From an uncultured Loktanella sp. (GTDB taxonomy: Bacteria > Pseudomonadota > Alphaproteobacteria > Rhodobacterales > Rhodobacteraceae), in contig CAJXTP010000213.1 in assembly GCA_913061335.1 (NCBI GenBank), forward strand, positions 1-5,197: a stretch of DNA of 5,197 bases, written 5' to 3'. The first letter of the stretch is position 1; every line of letters starts with the position of its first letter. The translations under genes and the position numbers were made by a program. The notes beneath the pieces were generated by a model that was given only the letters and a program-made list of their open reading frames with translations, made no database searches and was not told the DNA's origin. Of this stretch, positions 1-5,170 are shown in pieces.

Positions 1-79
1 GGGCGGCCCCCGCCATATCGAAGTGGGTTAACGTACCGTAACAGTCAAATGTTATGAATTTAGGGCGGAAAACAGTCAT
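1..79 (-). CDS. HAD-superfamily hydrolase, haloacid dehalogenase type II-like (5' end only, cut by window edge)
   Basis: Read leftward from an ATG at 79, the frame stays open to the window edge and gives 26 residues. They begin MTVFRPKFITFDCYGTL, followed by a short THFDM segment. The FDCYGTL stretch is HAD motif I: in this family the Asp (residue 12 here) is the nucleophile, and a Tyr two residues later followed by GTL is typical of the L-2-haloacid dehalogenase (type II) branch. A purine-rich GAGGAAA at 91-85 sits 5 nt before the ATG, which supports this start. Family members hydrolyse C-halogen bonds of 2-haloacids, but many type II homologues near amine-catabolism genes have no proven dehalogenase activity. 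Only about a tenth of the protein is visible, so the cap domain and motifs II-IV cannot be checked. The gene is divergent from the acetyltransferase/aminotransferase operon and probably shares its control region. Confidence 0.8.
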   Translation of the reverse strand, partial: MTVFRPKFITFDCYGTLTHFDMAGAA

Positions 80-84
80 CTCAA

Positions 85-91
85 TTTCCTC
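85..91 (-). promoter_or_regulatory. Ribosome binding site of the leftward HAD gene
   Basis: On the minus strand GAGGAAA lies 5 nt before the ATG at 79. It is the strongest Shine-Dalgarno match in the first 400 bases and is the main reason, with the HAD motif, for accepting this partial gene. Confidence 0.65.
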
Positions 92-109
92 ATGGACTAG
101 TCTTGTGTC

Positions 110-143
110 CGGTCAATTTAACCGAACTTACTTAAACTTAACC
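110..143. promoter_or_regulatory. Candidate operator: CGGT-N7-ACCG palindrome plus a 20-bp-spaced TTAACC direct repeat
   Basis: Positions 110-124 read CGGTCAATTTAACCG, an imperfect dyad whose four outer bases on each side pair exactly and whose inner AA/TT also match. The right half, AATTTAACC (115-123), recurs as AACTTAACC at 135-143, exactly 20 bp later, about two helical turns. The element lies 31 bp upstream of the HAD start codon and well upstream of the GNAT start, a usual place for a regulator of divergent genes. A poor sigma-70-like pair for the rightward direction (TTAAAC at 133-138, 16 nt, TATATG at 155-160) overlaps the second repeat. The regulator family cannot be told from the site; the operator role is inference. 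Confidence 0.35.
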
Positions 144-185
144 TTAGCTATCTCTATATGGACACCTGATCTGAGCGGCTTAAAG

Positions 186-234
186 GCAGAAAACACCGTT
201 TGACTCGGTTTCAACAGCACAGAGTTTTTTCTGC
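186..234. repeat. Nested inverted repeats in the divergent intergenic region
   Basis: An exact 8-bp inverted repeat, GCAGAAAA (186-193) and TTTTCTGC (227-234), encloses a second dyad, ACCG-TTTGACT-CGGT (195-209). The inner dyad uses the same four-base arms as the CGGT-N7-ACCG element at 110-124, with the same 7-bp spacing but in opposite order. The inner spacer also holds TTGACT (200-205), a good -35 hexamer, but no convincing -10 follows at 16-18 bp. It could be an operator, a leader-RNA structure, or chance in an AT-rich stretch. Confidence 0.3.
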
Positions 235-401
235 TCCCAGTCAATCATCCAGCCCCCTACACAGCCTGTCGCTAGGTGGTGGCATATTCTGCCGCCATGT
301 CCTTGTGGCTCGGTCAAAGATTTCGTTATTCTATTCAACTGCCACAGGATGTGGCTCCATCACTCAGCTACTCTAAGGTCCAAGGACAAACCGAGCTTGA
401 T

Positions 402-1232
402 ATGGATATGACAATGAAATTTACCGCGATGGATGCGTCGCATCTAAAAGGCGCGCTGCTGATGTCCCAAGATGCGGGCTGGCCGCATCGGATAGAAGAT
501 TGGGCGTTTGTTGCGGGGATAAGCCAAGGTGTCGTCGCTCTAGAGGGCGATCAAGTTGTGGCAACTGCACTGGCAACGCCCTTTGGCGAGGTTGCCATGG
601 TCAATTTGATCATCGTTGATTCAAAGCTTCGTGGCCGTGGCCTCGGGCGCAAAATCATGGATCACGCCTTGGAACGCTTCTCGCCATCTGTCTGGCAGCT
701 TGTGGCGACACGAGATGGTCTTCCACTTTACGAAAGCCTAGGATTCAAGGCGGCTGGGGAAATTCTTCAGCACCAAGGTATAGCGACATCAATCACGCCA
801 ACAGGTGGCGCGGTCTGGACCGATACCGATGCCATGGCCGCCATTCGCCTTATGGATGCAAGTGCTACGGGAATGGATCGCAACACGCTTTATGATGCTC
901 TTGCAGGTGACGCCCGCTTTGCTGTGCTGCGCAATGGAGCCGAGATCATAGGCTTTGCTGCCGTACGTAATTTTGGCAGAGGCGAGGTGGTTGGCCCGGT
1001 TGCGGCAAGTACCCTTGAGGATGCCCAAAGCCTGATCTCCCTGATTTTATCTGAACGTGAAGGGCAATTTATGCGCGTCGATACCAACGCCGACAGTGGG
1101 CTTGCTCCGTGGCTCTCAGAGCACGGTCTGGTTGCGGCTGGCGGCGGCGTCCAAATGCAGATGGGGACTGGCGCGATTACACCCACCGGCCCTCAACAAA
1201 TCTTCGCGCTCGCCTCCCAAGCGCTCGGCTGA
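402..1232 (+). CDS. GNAT family N-acetyltransferase with YitH-like C-terminal acetyltransferase domain
   Basis: Predicted cytoplasmic acetyl-CoA-dependent acyltransferase of 276 residues with two GNAT-like halves. The first half (about residues 5-125) has the GWPHRIEDW segment near residues 27-35, the acetyl-CoA pyrophosphate loop RGRGLG (77-82) at the end of a hydrophobic strand, and the LYESLGF motif B region (109-115). The second half (about 140-265) resembles the Acetyltransf_18/YitH-type domain: TGMDR, GFAAVRNFGRGEVVGPVAA and RVDT are visible. Members of this architecture are common but their substrates are largely unknown. The start is uncertain: ATG codons at 402, 408 and 414 are all in frame with only weak upstream purines, and the frame also opens at GTG 276 and ATG 297. 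I chose 402 because the fold begins at about MKFTAMD. It leads the operon, with 20 nt to the aminotransferase. It might acetylate the pathway amine or a toxic intermediate; that is inference. Confidence 0.85.
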   Translation: MDMTMKFTAMDASHLKGALLMSQDAGWPHRIEDWAFVAGISQGVVALEGDQVVATALATPFGEVAMVNLIIVDSKLRGRGLGRKIMDHALERFSPSVWQLVATRDGLPLYESLGFKAAGEILQHQGIATSITPTGGAVWTDTDAMAAIRLMDASATGMDRNTLYDALAGDARFAVLRNGAEIIGFAAVRNFGRGEVVGPVAASTLEDAQSLISLILSEREGQFMRVDTNADSGLAPWLSEHGLVAAGGGVQMQMGTGAITPTGPQQIFALASQALG

Positions 1233-1241
1233 TCCATTTTT

Positions 1242-1246
1242 CGGAG
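1242..1246 (+). promoter_or_regulatory. Ribosome binding site of the aminotransferase
   Basis: CGGAG lies 6 nt before the ATG at 1253, inside the 20-nt gap after the acetyltransferase stop. It decides the start: the frame is open further upstream to 1109, but that stretch is inside the acetyltransferase gene and encodes arginine-rich sequence unlike any aminotransferase N-terminus. Confidence 0.7.
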
Positions 1247-1252
1247 TTTCCC

Positions 1253-2632
1253 ATGCTATCCAACAGTCTCGTCGAACTTGACCGCAAACACTTGATCCAC
1301 CCCGTCGCCTCTTGGCGCGGGCATGAGTCCGCGGGGGCGCGTATCATCAGCAGCGCCAAGGATGTGACCCTCACTGACAGCACAGGGCGTACACTTTTGG
1401 ACGCGTTTGCAGGGCTGTGGTGTGTGAACGCAGGTTATGGTCAACCCAGTGTGATCGCGGCTGCCACGGCACAAATGGAAAACTTGTCTTATGCCACAGG
1501 CTACTTTGGCTTAAGTAGTGAACCGACAATTCGGCTGGCCAGCCGTCTGGCCGAATTGGCCCCCGGAGACATTGATCATGTGTTTTTTACCCTCGGTGGG
1601 TCAGACGCTGTGGACAGCACGGTGCGATTTGCGCGTCACTACTGGGTGTCGCGCAGCATGCCACAAAAAGATCAATTCATCTCGCTTGAGATGGGGTATC
1701 ACGGCTCCAGCACAACGGGATCAGGCTTAACAGCCCTGCCCGCCTTCCATGCGGGTTTCGGAATGGAAGCACAGCTACAAACACAGCACAAAATTCCGTC
1801 CCATAAAGTGTATCGCAATCCTGTAGGCAATAACGCCGCCGATGTGATCGCAGCCTCAGTCGCCCAATTACGCTCCAAGATCGAAGACGTCGGCGCTGAG
1901 CGTATTGCCGCCTTTTATGCAGAACCCATTCAAGGATCGGGCGGTGTTTTGGTCCCTCCGGACGGCTGGATGAAGGCGATGCAATCGGTTTGTATTGAAT
2001 ACGACATTCTGTTCGTTGTGGACGAGGTGATCACCGCGTTCGGGCGCACCGGGCCAATGTTTGCCAGCACTGAGGACGGCATTGTACCGGATATGATCAC
2101 CACGGCCAAAGGTCTGACCTCGGGCTATGTTCCGATGGGCGCCGTTCTGATGTCGGATCGGGTTTATCAAGTCATCGCAGATGGCGCTGGGGCGGCAGCG
2201 GTCGGCCATGGCTTTACCTATTCCGGCCATCCGGTCAGTGCCGCTGTCGGTCTTGCCGTGCTTGACCTTTACGAGGGTGGGATGTTGGATCATGGCCAAG
2301 CCATGGGCGCGCGTCTGCAAGAAGGTCTGCGTGGACTAACTGATCATCCTCTTGTGGGTGACGTGCGCGGTCGCGGACTGTTGGCTGCTGTTGAGCTGGT
2401 CACTGACAAGGACAAAAAGACCCCTCTTCCGGCCGCCGCTCAACCTGCCGTACGCCTGTTTGATCGCGCTTGGGACAACAACCTGATGCTGCGTGCCTTC
2501 CCGTGGGGGGTGCTTGGATATGCGCCAGCGCTATGCTGCACGCCCGAGGAAATTGACCAAATTATTGAACGCACGCGGCTGGTGCTGGACCTGACCTTGG
2601 AGGACCCCGATATCCGTCGGGCGATGAAATAG
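1253..2632 (+). CDS. Class III PLP-dependent aminotransferase (omega-amino acid/amine:pyruvate type)
   Basis: A full-length 459-residue fold-type I transaminase that should move an amino group from an amine or omega-amino acid to a 2-oxoacid, often pyruvate in this branch. Visible landmarks: LDAFAGLWCVNAGYG (49-63), which lines the active site; GGSDA (115-119) for PLP phosphate binding; GYHG (148-151) whose Tyr stacks on the cofactor; EP (224-225); VVDEV with Asp257 binding the pyridine nitrogen; MITTAKGLTSGY with the Schiff-base Lys286; FTYSGHP with Thr322 reaching the neighbouring subunit's phosphate; and GDVRGRGLLAAVE (369-381). All catalytic residues are present. Arg414, in LMLRAFPWG, sits where many omega-transaminases carry the mobile arginine that accepts carboxylates. 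The closest types I know are the 'aspartate aminotransferase family' enzymes of roseobacters, some linked to polyamine or taurine use; the exact donor cannot be read from sequence. Only 4 nt separate it from the next gene, so translation is probably coupled. Confidence 0.93.
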   Translation: MLSNSLVELDRKHLIHPVASWRGHESAGARIISSAKDVTLTDSTGRTLLDAFAGLWCVNAGYGQPSVIAAATAQMENLSYATGYFGLSSEPTIRLASRLAELAPGDIDHVFFTLGGSDAVDSTVRFARHYWVSRSMPQKDQFISLEMGYHGSSTTGSGLTALPAFHAGFGMEAQLQTQHKIPSHKVYRNPVGNNAADVIAASVAQLRSKIEDVGAERIAAFYAEPIQGSGGVLVPPDGWMKAMQSVCIEYDILFVVDEVITAFGRTGPMFASTEDGIVPDMITTAKGLTSGYVPMGAVLMSDRVYQVIADGAGAAAVGHGFTYSGHPVSAAVGLAVLDLYEGGMLDHGQAMGARLQEGLRGLTDHPLVGDVRGRGLLAAVELVTDKDKKTPLPAAAQPAVRLFDRAWDNNLMLRAFPWGVLGYAPALCCTPEEIDQIIERTRLVLDLTLEDPDIRRAMK

Positions 2633-2636
2633 ATCA

Positions 2637-3551
2637 ATGGCCGTTCTATACCTGTCAAACCCAACACGCGGGGCAGTCTTTGCCAAGTATTTCACCGCTG
2701 AATTGCCTGATATGGCCTTTCATCAAGTCACGGCCCCAGATCCACTGGCCGTGACCCATATGATTACATGGACGTTGCCTGACGATCTGATGCAAACCTA
2801 TCCAAACCTGCGGATGATCTTGTCCGTAGGCGCCGGTGTTGATCAGCTCGACCTGTCACAATTACTCGCTCATATCCGCGTCGTTCGGATGCTTGAACCC
2901 GGTTTGGCCGAGCAAATGGTTGAATATGTCACTATGGCGGTCCTTGGCCTCCATCGGAACCTGCCGCGCTATCTGGATCAACAACAGTGCGAGGTTTGGC
3001 AGGCGCATCTTAACACACCTGCGTCGATGCGGCGTGTCGGTGTGATGGGCTTGGGGCAGCTGGGTCTGGCAACCGTGGAGGCGCTCAGACCTTTTGGCTT
3101 TGCGCTGTCCGGATTTGCTCGTAGACCCACCGAGGTTACAGGTGTTGATTGCACGACCGACAAGGCAGAGTTCCTGCGCGATCTCGACATCCTCGTTTGT
3201 CTTTTGCCTTTGGCAGACCAAACTGAAGGCGTGTTGAATGCCAATCTGATGGCTCAACTGAAACCCGGCTGCGGCCTTGTTCAGGTCGAGCGTGGACGGT
3301 ATCTGGATCAAGACTCGCTGCTTGATGCGCTAGAGAGCGGTCAAATTTCTGCGGCGTGGCTTGATGTCGCCGACCCTGAGCCTTTGCCGCGGGATCATGC
3401 CTTGTGGGCGCACCCGCAGACCGTCGTCACACCCCATATTGCGTGCCAAACCCGCCCAGATGACGCCGCCAAACATGTGATCGCAGCCATAAAATCCGAC
3501 TTGGCCGGCACGACGATTGCCGGTTTGATAGATCGCAGTCGAGGATATTGA
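2637..3551 (+). CDS. GhrA-like 2-hydroxyacid dehydrogenase (glyoxylate/hydroxypyruvate reductase A type)
   Basis: A 304-residue NAD(P)H-dependent D-2-hydroxyacid dehydrogenase. Its length and lack of a long N-terminal domain fit the GhrA group, which reduces glyoxylate to glycolate and hydroxypyruvate to glycerate. Visible features: SVGAGVDQLDL (63-73), typical of the substrate loop; the Rossmann motif GLGQLG (138-143); Arg162/Arg163 just after the second strand, suggesting NADPH preference; and the catalytic set Arg219, Glu248 (in DPEPLP) and His267 (in TPHIA). The segment before Arg219 reads LVQVERGRYLD, where most relatives have a LIN-x-x-RG form, so the conserved Asn is replaced although the catalytic Arg is kept. 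The start at 2637 has no good Shine-Dalgarno and lies 4 nt after the aminotransferase stop, pointing to coupled translation. In this operon it could remove a 2-oxoacid made by the aminotransferase or FAD oxidase; substrate not proven. Confidence 0.88.
   Translation: MAVLYLSNPTRGAVFAKYFTAELPDMAFHQVTAPDPLAVTHMITWTLPDDLMQTYPNLRMILSVGAGVDQLDLSQLLAHIRVVRMLEPGLAEQMVEYVTMAVLGLHRNLPRYLDQQQCEVWQAHLNTPASMRRVGVMGLGQLGLATVEALRPFGFALSGFARRPTEVTGVDCTTDKAEFLRDLDILVCLLPLADQTEGVLNANLMAQLKPGCGLVQVERGRYLDQDSLLDALESGQISAAWLDVADPEPLPRDHALWAHPQTVVTPHIACQTRPDDAAKHVIAAIKSDLAGTTIAGLIDRSRGY
3541..3545 (+). promoter_or_regulatory. Ribosome binding site of the FAD oxidoreductase, inside the dehydrogenase 3' end
   Basis: GAGGA lies 10 nt before the ATG at 3556, a slightly long spacing, within the last codons of the preceding gene. 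Between them, the stop TGA (3549-3551) overlaps an ATG at 3551 that runs only ATG-CCA-TGA, so ribosomes ending on the dehydrogenase are placed to reinitiate at 3556. Confidence 0.5.
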
Positions 3552-3555
3552 TGCC

Positions 3556-4875
3556 ATGAACGTACCTCTCAAACGGATCACCACGGGGACTGATCTGCCA
3601 AAACAGGCTGATGTTGTCGTCATTGGCGGTGGCATTGTTGGAACATCAACAGCCTATTACCTCGCGCAGCGCGGCGTGAAGGTAGTGCTGCTAGAAAAGG
3701 GGCAAATCGCGGCCGAACAATCCAGCCGTAACTGGGGTTGGTGTCGTCAACAAAACCGTGATGCGCGCGAGTTGCCGATCGCAACCAAAAGCCTTGCGCT
3801 TTGGGACAATATGGCTGCCGAAATTAACGAAACTGTGGGCTTTCGACGCTGCGGCCTGATGTATTTGTCCGACGACCCCGCCGAATTGGAGGGCTGGGCA
3901 CGCTGGCGCAATTTTGCCAAAACTGAGGGCATCGTAACCCATATGCTAAGTGGCGCCGAGGCCACAGAGCGCGGCATGGCAACCGGACGCGCATGGAGAG
4001 GCGGCGTGTTTTCTCCTTTGGACGGCACGGCTGATCCCTGTATCGCCGTCCCTGTTATTGCCAAAGGCGTGCAGCAACGTGGTGGAATTGTCATGCAAAA
4101 TTGTGCCGCACGCGGGCTTGAACTTGCGGCCGGTAAAGTCAGCGCCGTGGTCACCGAACTCGGCGTTATCAAAACCAGCTCGGTCGTCATGGCGGGCGGA
4201 GCTTGGGCCTCTTCTTTTCTAAATCAACAAGGCTTGCGCTTTCCGCAGGCCTCTGTCCGCAGCTCTAGTTTGGCGATGGACGCGGGTGCTAATTTGCCCG
4301 ACGCGGTGCACACCAAAGATGTGTCGATCACTAAGCGCAGCGATGGCCGTTATACAGTGGCGATATCGGGCCTTGCGCGGGTTGATCCTACACCGCAGCA
4401 GTTGCGCTTTGCCTCGACTTTCTTGCCGATGTTTTTCAAACGGCGCAAATCACTGCGCCCTGGTGGTTTGCAGGGTATGCGCAGTGGTCACGAAACCTTG
4501 CGCAAATGGAAGCTGGATCAGCAAACCCCGATGGAGAAAAACCGTATTCTCAACCCTAAGGCCGACCCGCGTCAAATCCGCGAAACATTGCGGCAGGTGC
4601 GGAAATTGTTTCCCACGCTCAGCGATACGCCGATGACGGCAGCATGGGCAGGCTATATCGACAGCACCCCGGACGGCGTCCCCGCCATAGGCGAAACCGG
4701 CGTACCGGGTTTGATGCTAGCGGCTGGGTTTAGTGGTCATGGATTTGGCATCGGCCCTGGTGTGGGGCATATGATTGCCGATATCCTGACAGGTGCGGTC
4801 CCCATCGTTGACCCACGCGCATATGACCCGAAGCGACTGGAAAATGGCTCTTGGGGAAAAGTCGCTGAGTTTTAA
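3556..4875 (+). CDS. FAD-dependent oxidoreductase of the DAO family (amine/amino-acid oxidase or dehydrogenase type)
   Basis: A 439-residue flavoprotein with the D-amino-acid oxidase/glycine oxidase fold. The N-terminus has the dinucleotide-binding strand ADVVVIGGGIVGTSTAYYLA (18-37) with GGGIVG at 24-29 and Glu47 to bind the FAD ribose. SSRNWGWCRQQNRD (56-69) follows, a signature of a subgroup often annotated as gamma-glutamylputrescine oxidase-like or D-amino-acid dehydrogenase-like. MAGGAWAS (212-219) is the mid-protein FAD contact. At the C-terminus, WAGYIDSTPDGVPAIGE (364-380) and GFSGHGFGIGPGVG (391-404) close over the flavin. A basic stretch around 288-320 (FKRRKSLRPGG) lies in the substrate domain. 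There is no signal peptide or membrane segment, so it is probably cytoplasmic. Family enzymes oxidise a primary or secondary amine to an imine that hydrolyses to an oxo product, with O2 or a membrane carrier as acceptor. Last gene of the operon; the substrate is unknown. Confidence 0.9.
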   Translation: MNVPLKRITTGTDLPKQADVVVIGGGIVGTSTAYYLAQRGVKVVLLEKGQIAAEQSSRNWGWCRQQNRDARELPIATKSLALWDNMAAEINETVGFRRCGLMYLSDDPAELEGWARWRNFAKTEGIVTHMLSGAEATERGMATGRAWRGGVFSPLDGTADPCIAVPVIAKGVQQRGGIVMQNCAARGLELAAGKVSAVVTELGVIKTSSVVMAGGAWASSFLNQQGLRFPQASVRSSSLAMDAGANLPDAVHTKDVSITKRSDGRYTVAISGLARVDPTPQQLRFASTFLPMFFKRRKSLRPGGLQGMRSGHETLRKWKLDQQTPMEKNRILNPKADPRQIRETLRQVRKLFPTLSDTPMTAAWAGYIDSTPDGVPAIGETGVPGLMLAAGFSGHGFGIGPGVGHMIADILTGAVPIVDPRAYDPKRLENGSWGKVAEF

Positions 4876-5166
4876 AGCAACCGACAGCCCACAAAAATGC
4901 AACGCCTGATCCTTCAAGCGCTGTTTATTATCTACTTTATCGTAGCTGCTGCGCTATCGGGCTGCAGACAAGCGCGCCCCCAACTTGAAACCACAGAGGA
5001 ACCACATTGTAGAACAATCAAATTTCATGCATTTCAAGGAGAAAATGCGAGATTACCTAGGCCCAAAATTGCCAACAAAACAGGAATTTGGGTCCCTTTT
5101 CGCGCGCGACTTGCTCGACGGTTTCAGTCGGCTCTTCAGGCGAATTACAATGGGCGGTAAACCCGT
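4876..5166. other. Non-coding 3' region between convergent genes
   Basis: About 290 bases separate the oxidoreductase stop from the stop of the leftward gene at the right edge. Two overlapping rightward frames exist (from 4897 and from about 4985) and a leftward frame is open from the edge to about 5059, but none has strong support. The composition is more AT-rich and irregular than in the genes. The stem-loop at 5060-5100 is the only structured element I can point to. Confidence 0.5.
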
Positions 5167-5170
5167 CTAA
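5027..5170 (+). CDS. Possible small hypothetical protein (about 41-47 residues)
   Basis: A short frame runs from ATG 5027 (or ATG 5045) to TAA 5168-5170. The 5045 start has AAGGAG at 5036-5041 but only 3 nt of spacing, which is tight. The peptide is basic and plausibly helical (MRDYLGPKLPTKQ, then FARDLLDGFSRLFRRI, ending MGGKPV) and matches no family I recognise. A weak -35-like TTGAAA at 4985-4990 lies upstream. Against it: the possible terminator lies inside it, and its stop overlaps the stop of the leftward gene. It may well be noise. Confidence 0.2.
   Translation: MHFKEKMRDYLGPKLPTKQEFGSLFARDLLDGFSRLFRRITMGGKPV
5060..5100 (+). terminator. Candidate stem-loop terminator of the operon
   Basis: CCCAAAATT (5062-5070) pairs with AATTTGGG (5085-5092) with one bulged A. 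G5060-C5094 and a G-U pair extend the base, and CC (5072-5073) with GG (5083-5084) extend the top. The loop is AACAAAACA, and CCCTTTT follows the stem at 5094-5100. The T tract is short and separated from the stem by a few bases, and the hairpin lies about 185 nt beyond the last stop, so this is a modest candidate for rightward transcription. The leftward side has no T run. Confidence 0.3.

Larger units (their letters stand above)
80..401. other. Divergent intergenic region, about 320 bp
   Basis: No gene is supported here apart from a possible N-terminal extension of the acetyltransferase frame, open from a GTG at 276 and an ATG at 297. The region is more AT-rich than the genes around it, holds the palindromes and direct repeat listed separately, and should contain promoters for both the leftward HAD gene and the rightward operon. 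No clean -35/-10 pair stands out. Codons 276-401 translate to a segment without recognisable domain character, lying upstream of where the GNAT fold begins, so I treat them as untranslated. Confidence 0.5.

Noticed and set aside
874..1219. ITPTG occurring twice in the acetyltransferase, suggesting an internal duplication
   Set aside because: The five residues are not flanked by further similarity. They sit at the start of the second domain and near the C-terminus, so chance is the simplest reading.
1109..1252. Upstream extension of the aminotransferase frame by 48 codons
   Set aside because: It lies within the acetyltransferase gene in another frame and encodes Arg-rich sequence. The CGGAG site and the usual family length of about 459 residues point to 1253.
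1868..2320. Long leftward open frame opposite the aminotransferase
   Set aside because: It is a shadow of the real gene: the plus-strand frame contains every aminotransferase motif, and the antisense product is rich in His and Arg with no domain.
4897..5160. Rightward frame of 87 codons with a hydrophobic N-terminus and an LSGC lipobox-like site
   Set aside because: There is no Shine-Dalgarno before ATG 4897, the part after the hydrophobic segment has no protein-like pattern, and it overlaps the alternative frame at 5027-5170. T-rich DNA easily yields such hydrophobic stretches by chance.
5116..5164. Short dyads CGAC-N7-GTCG and GGG-N8-CCC as terminators of the leftward gene
   Set aside because: Stems are only 3-4 bp and no T run follows on the minus strand, so they are too weak to call.
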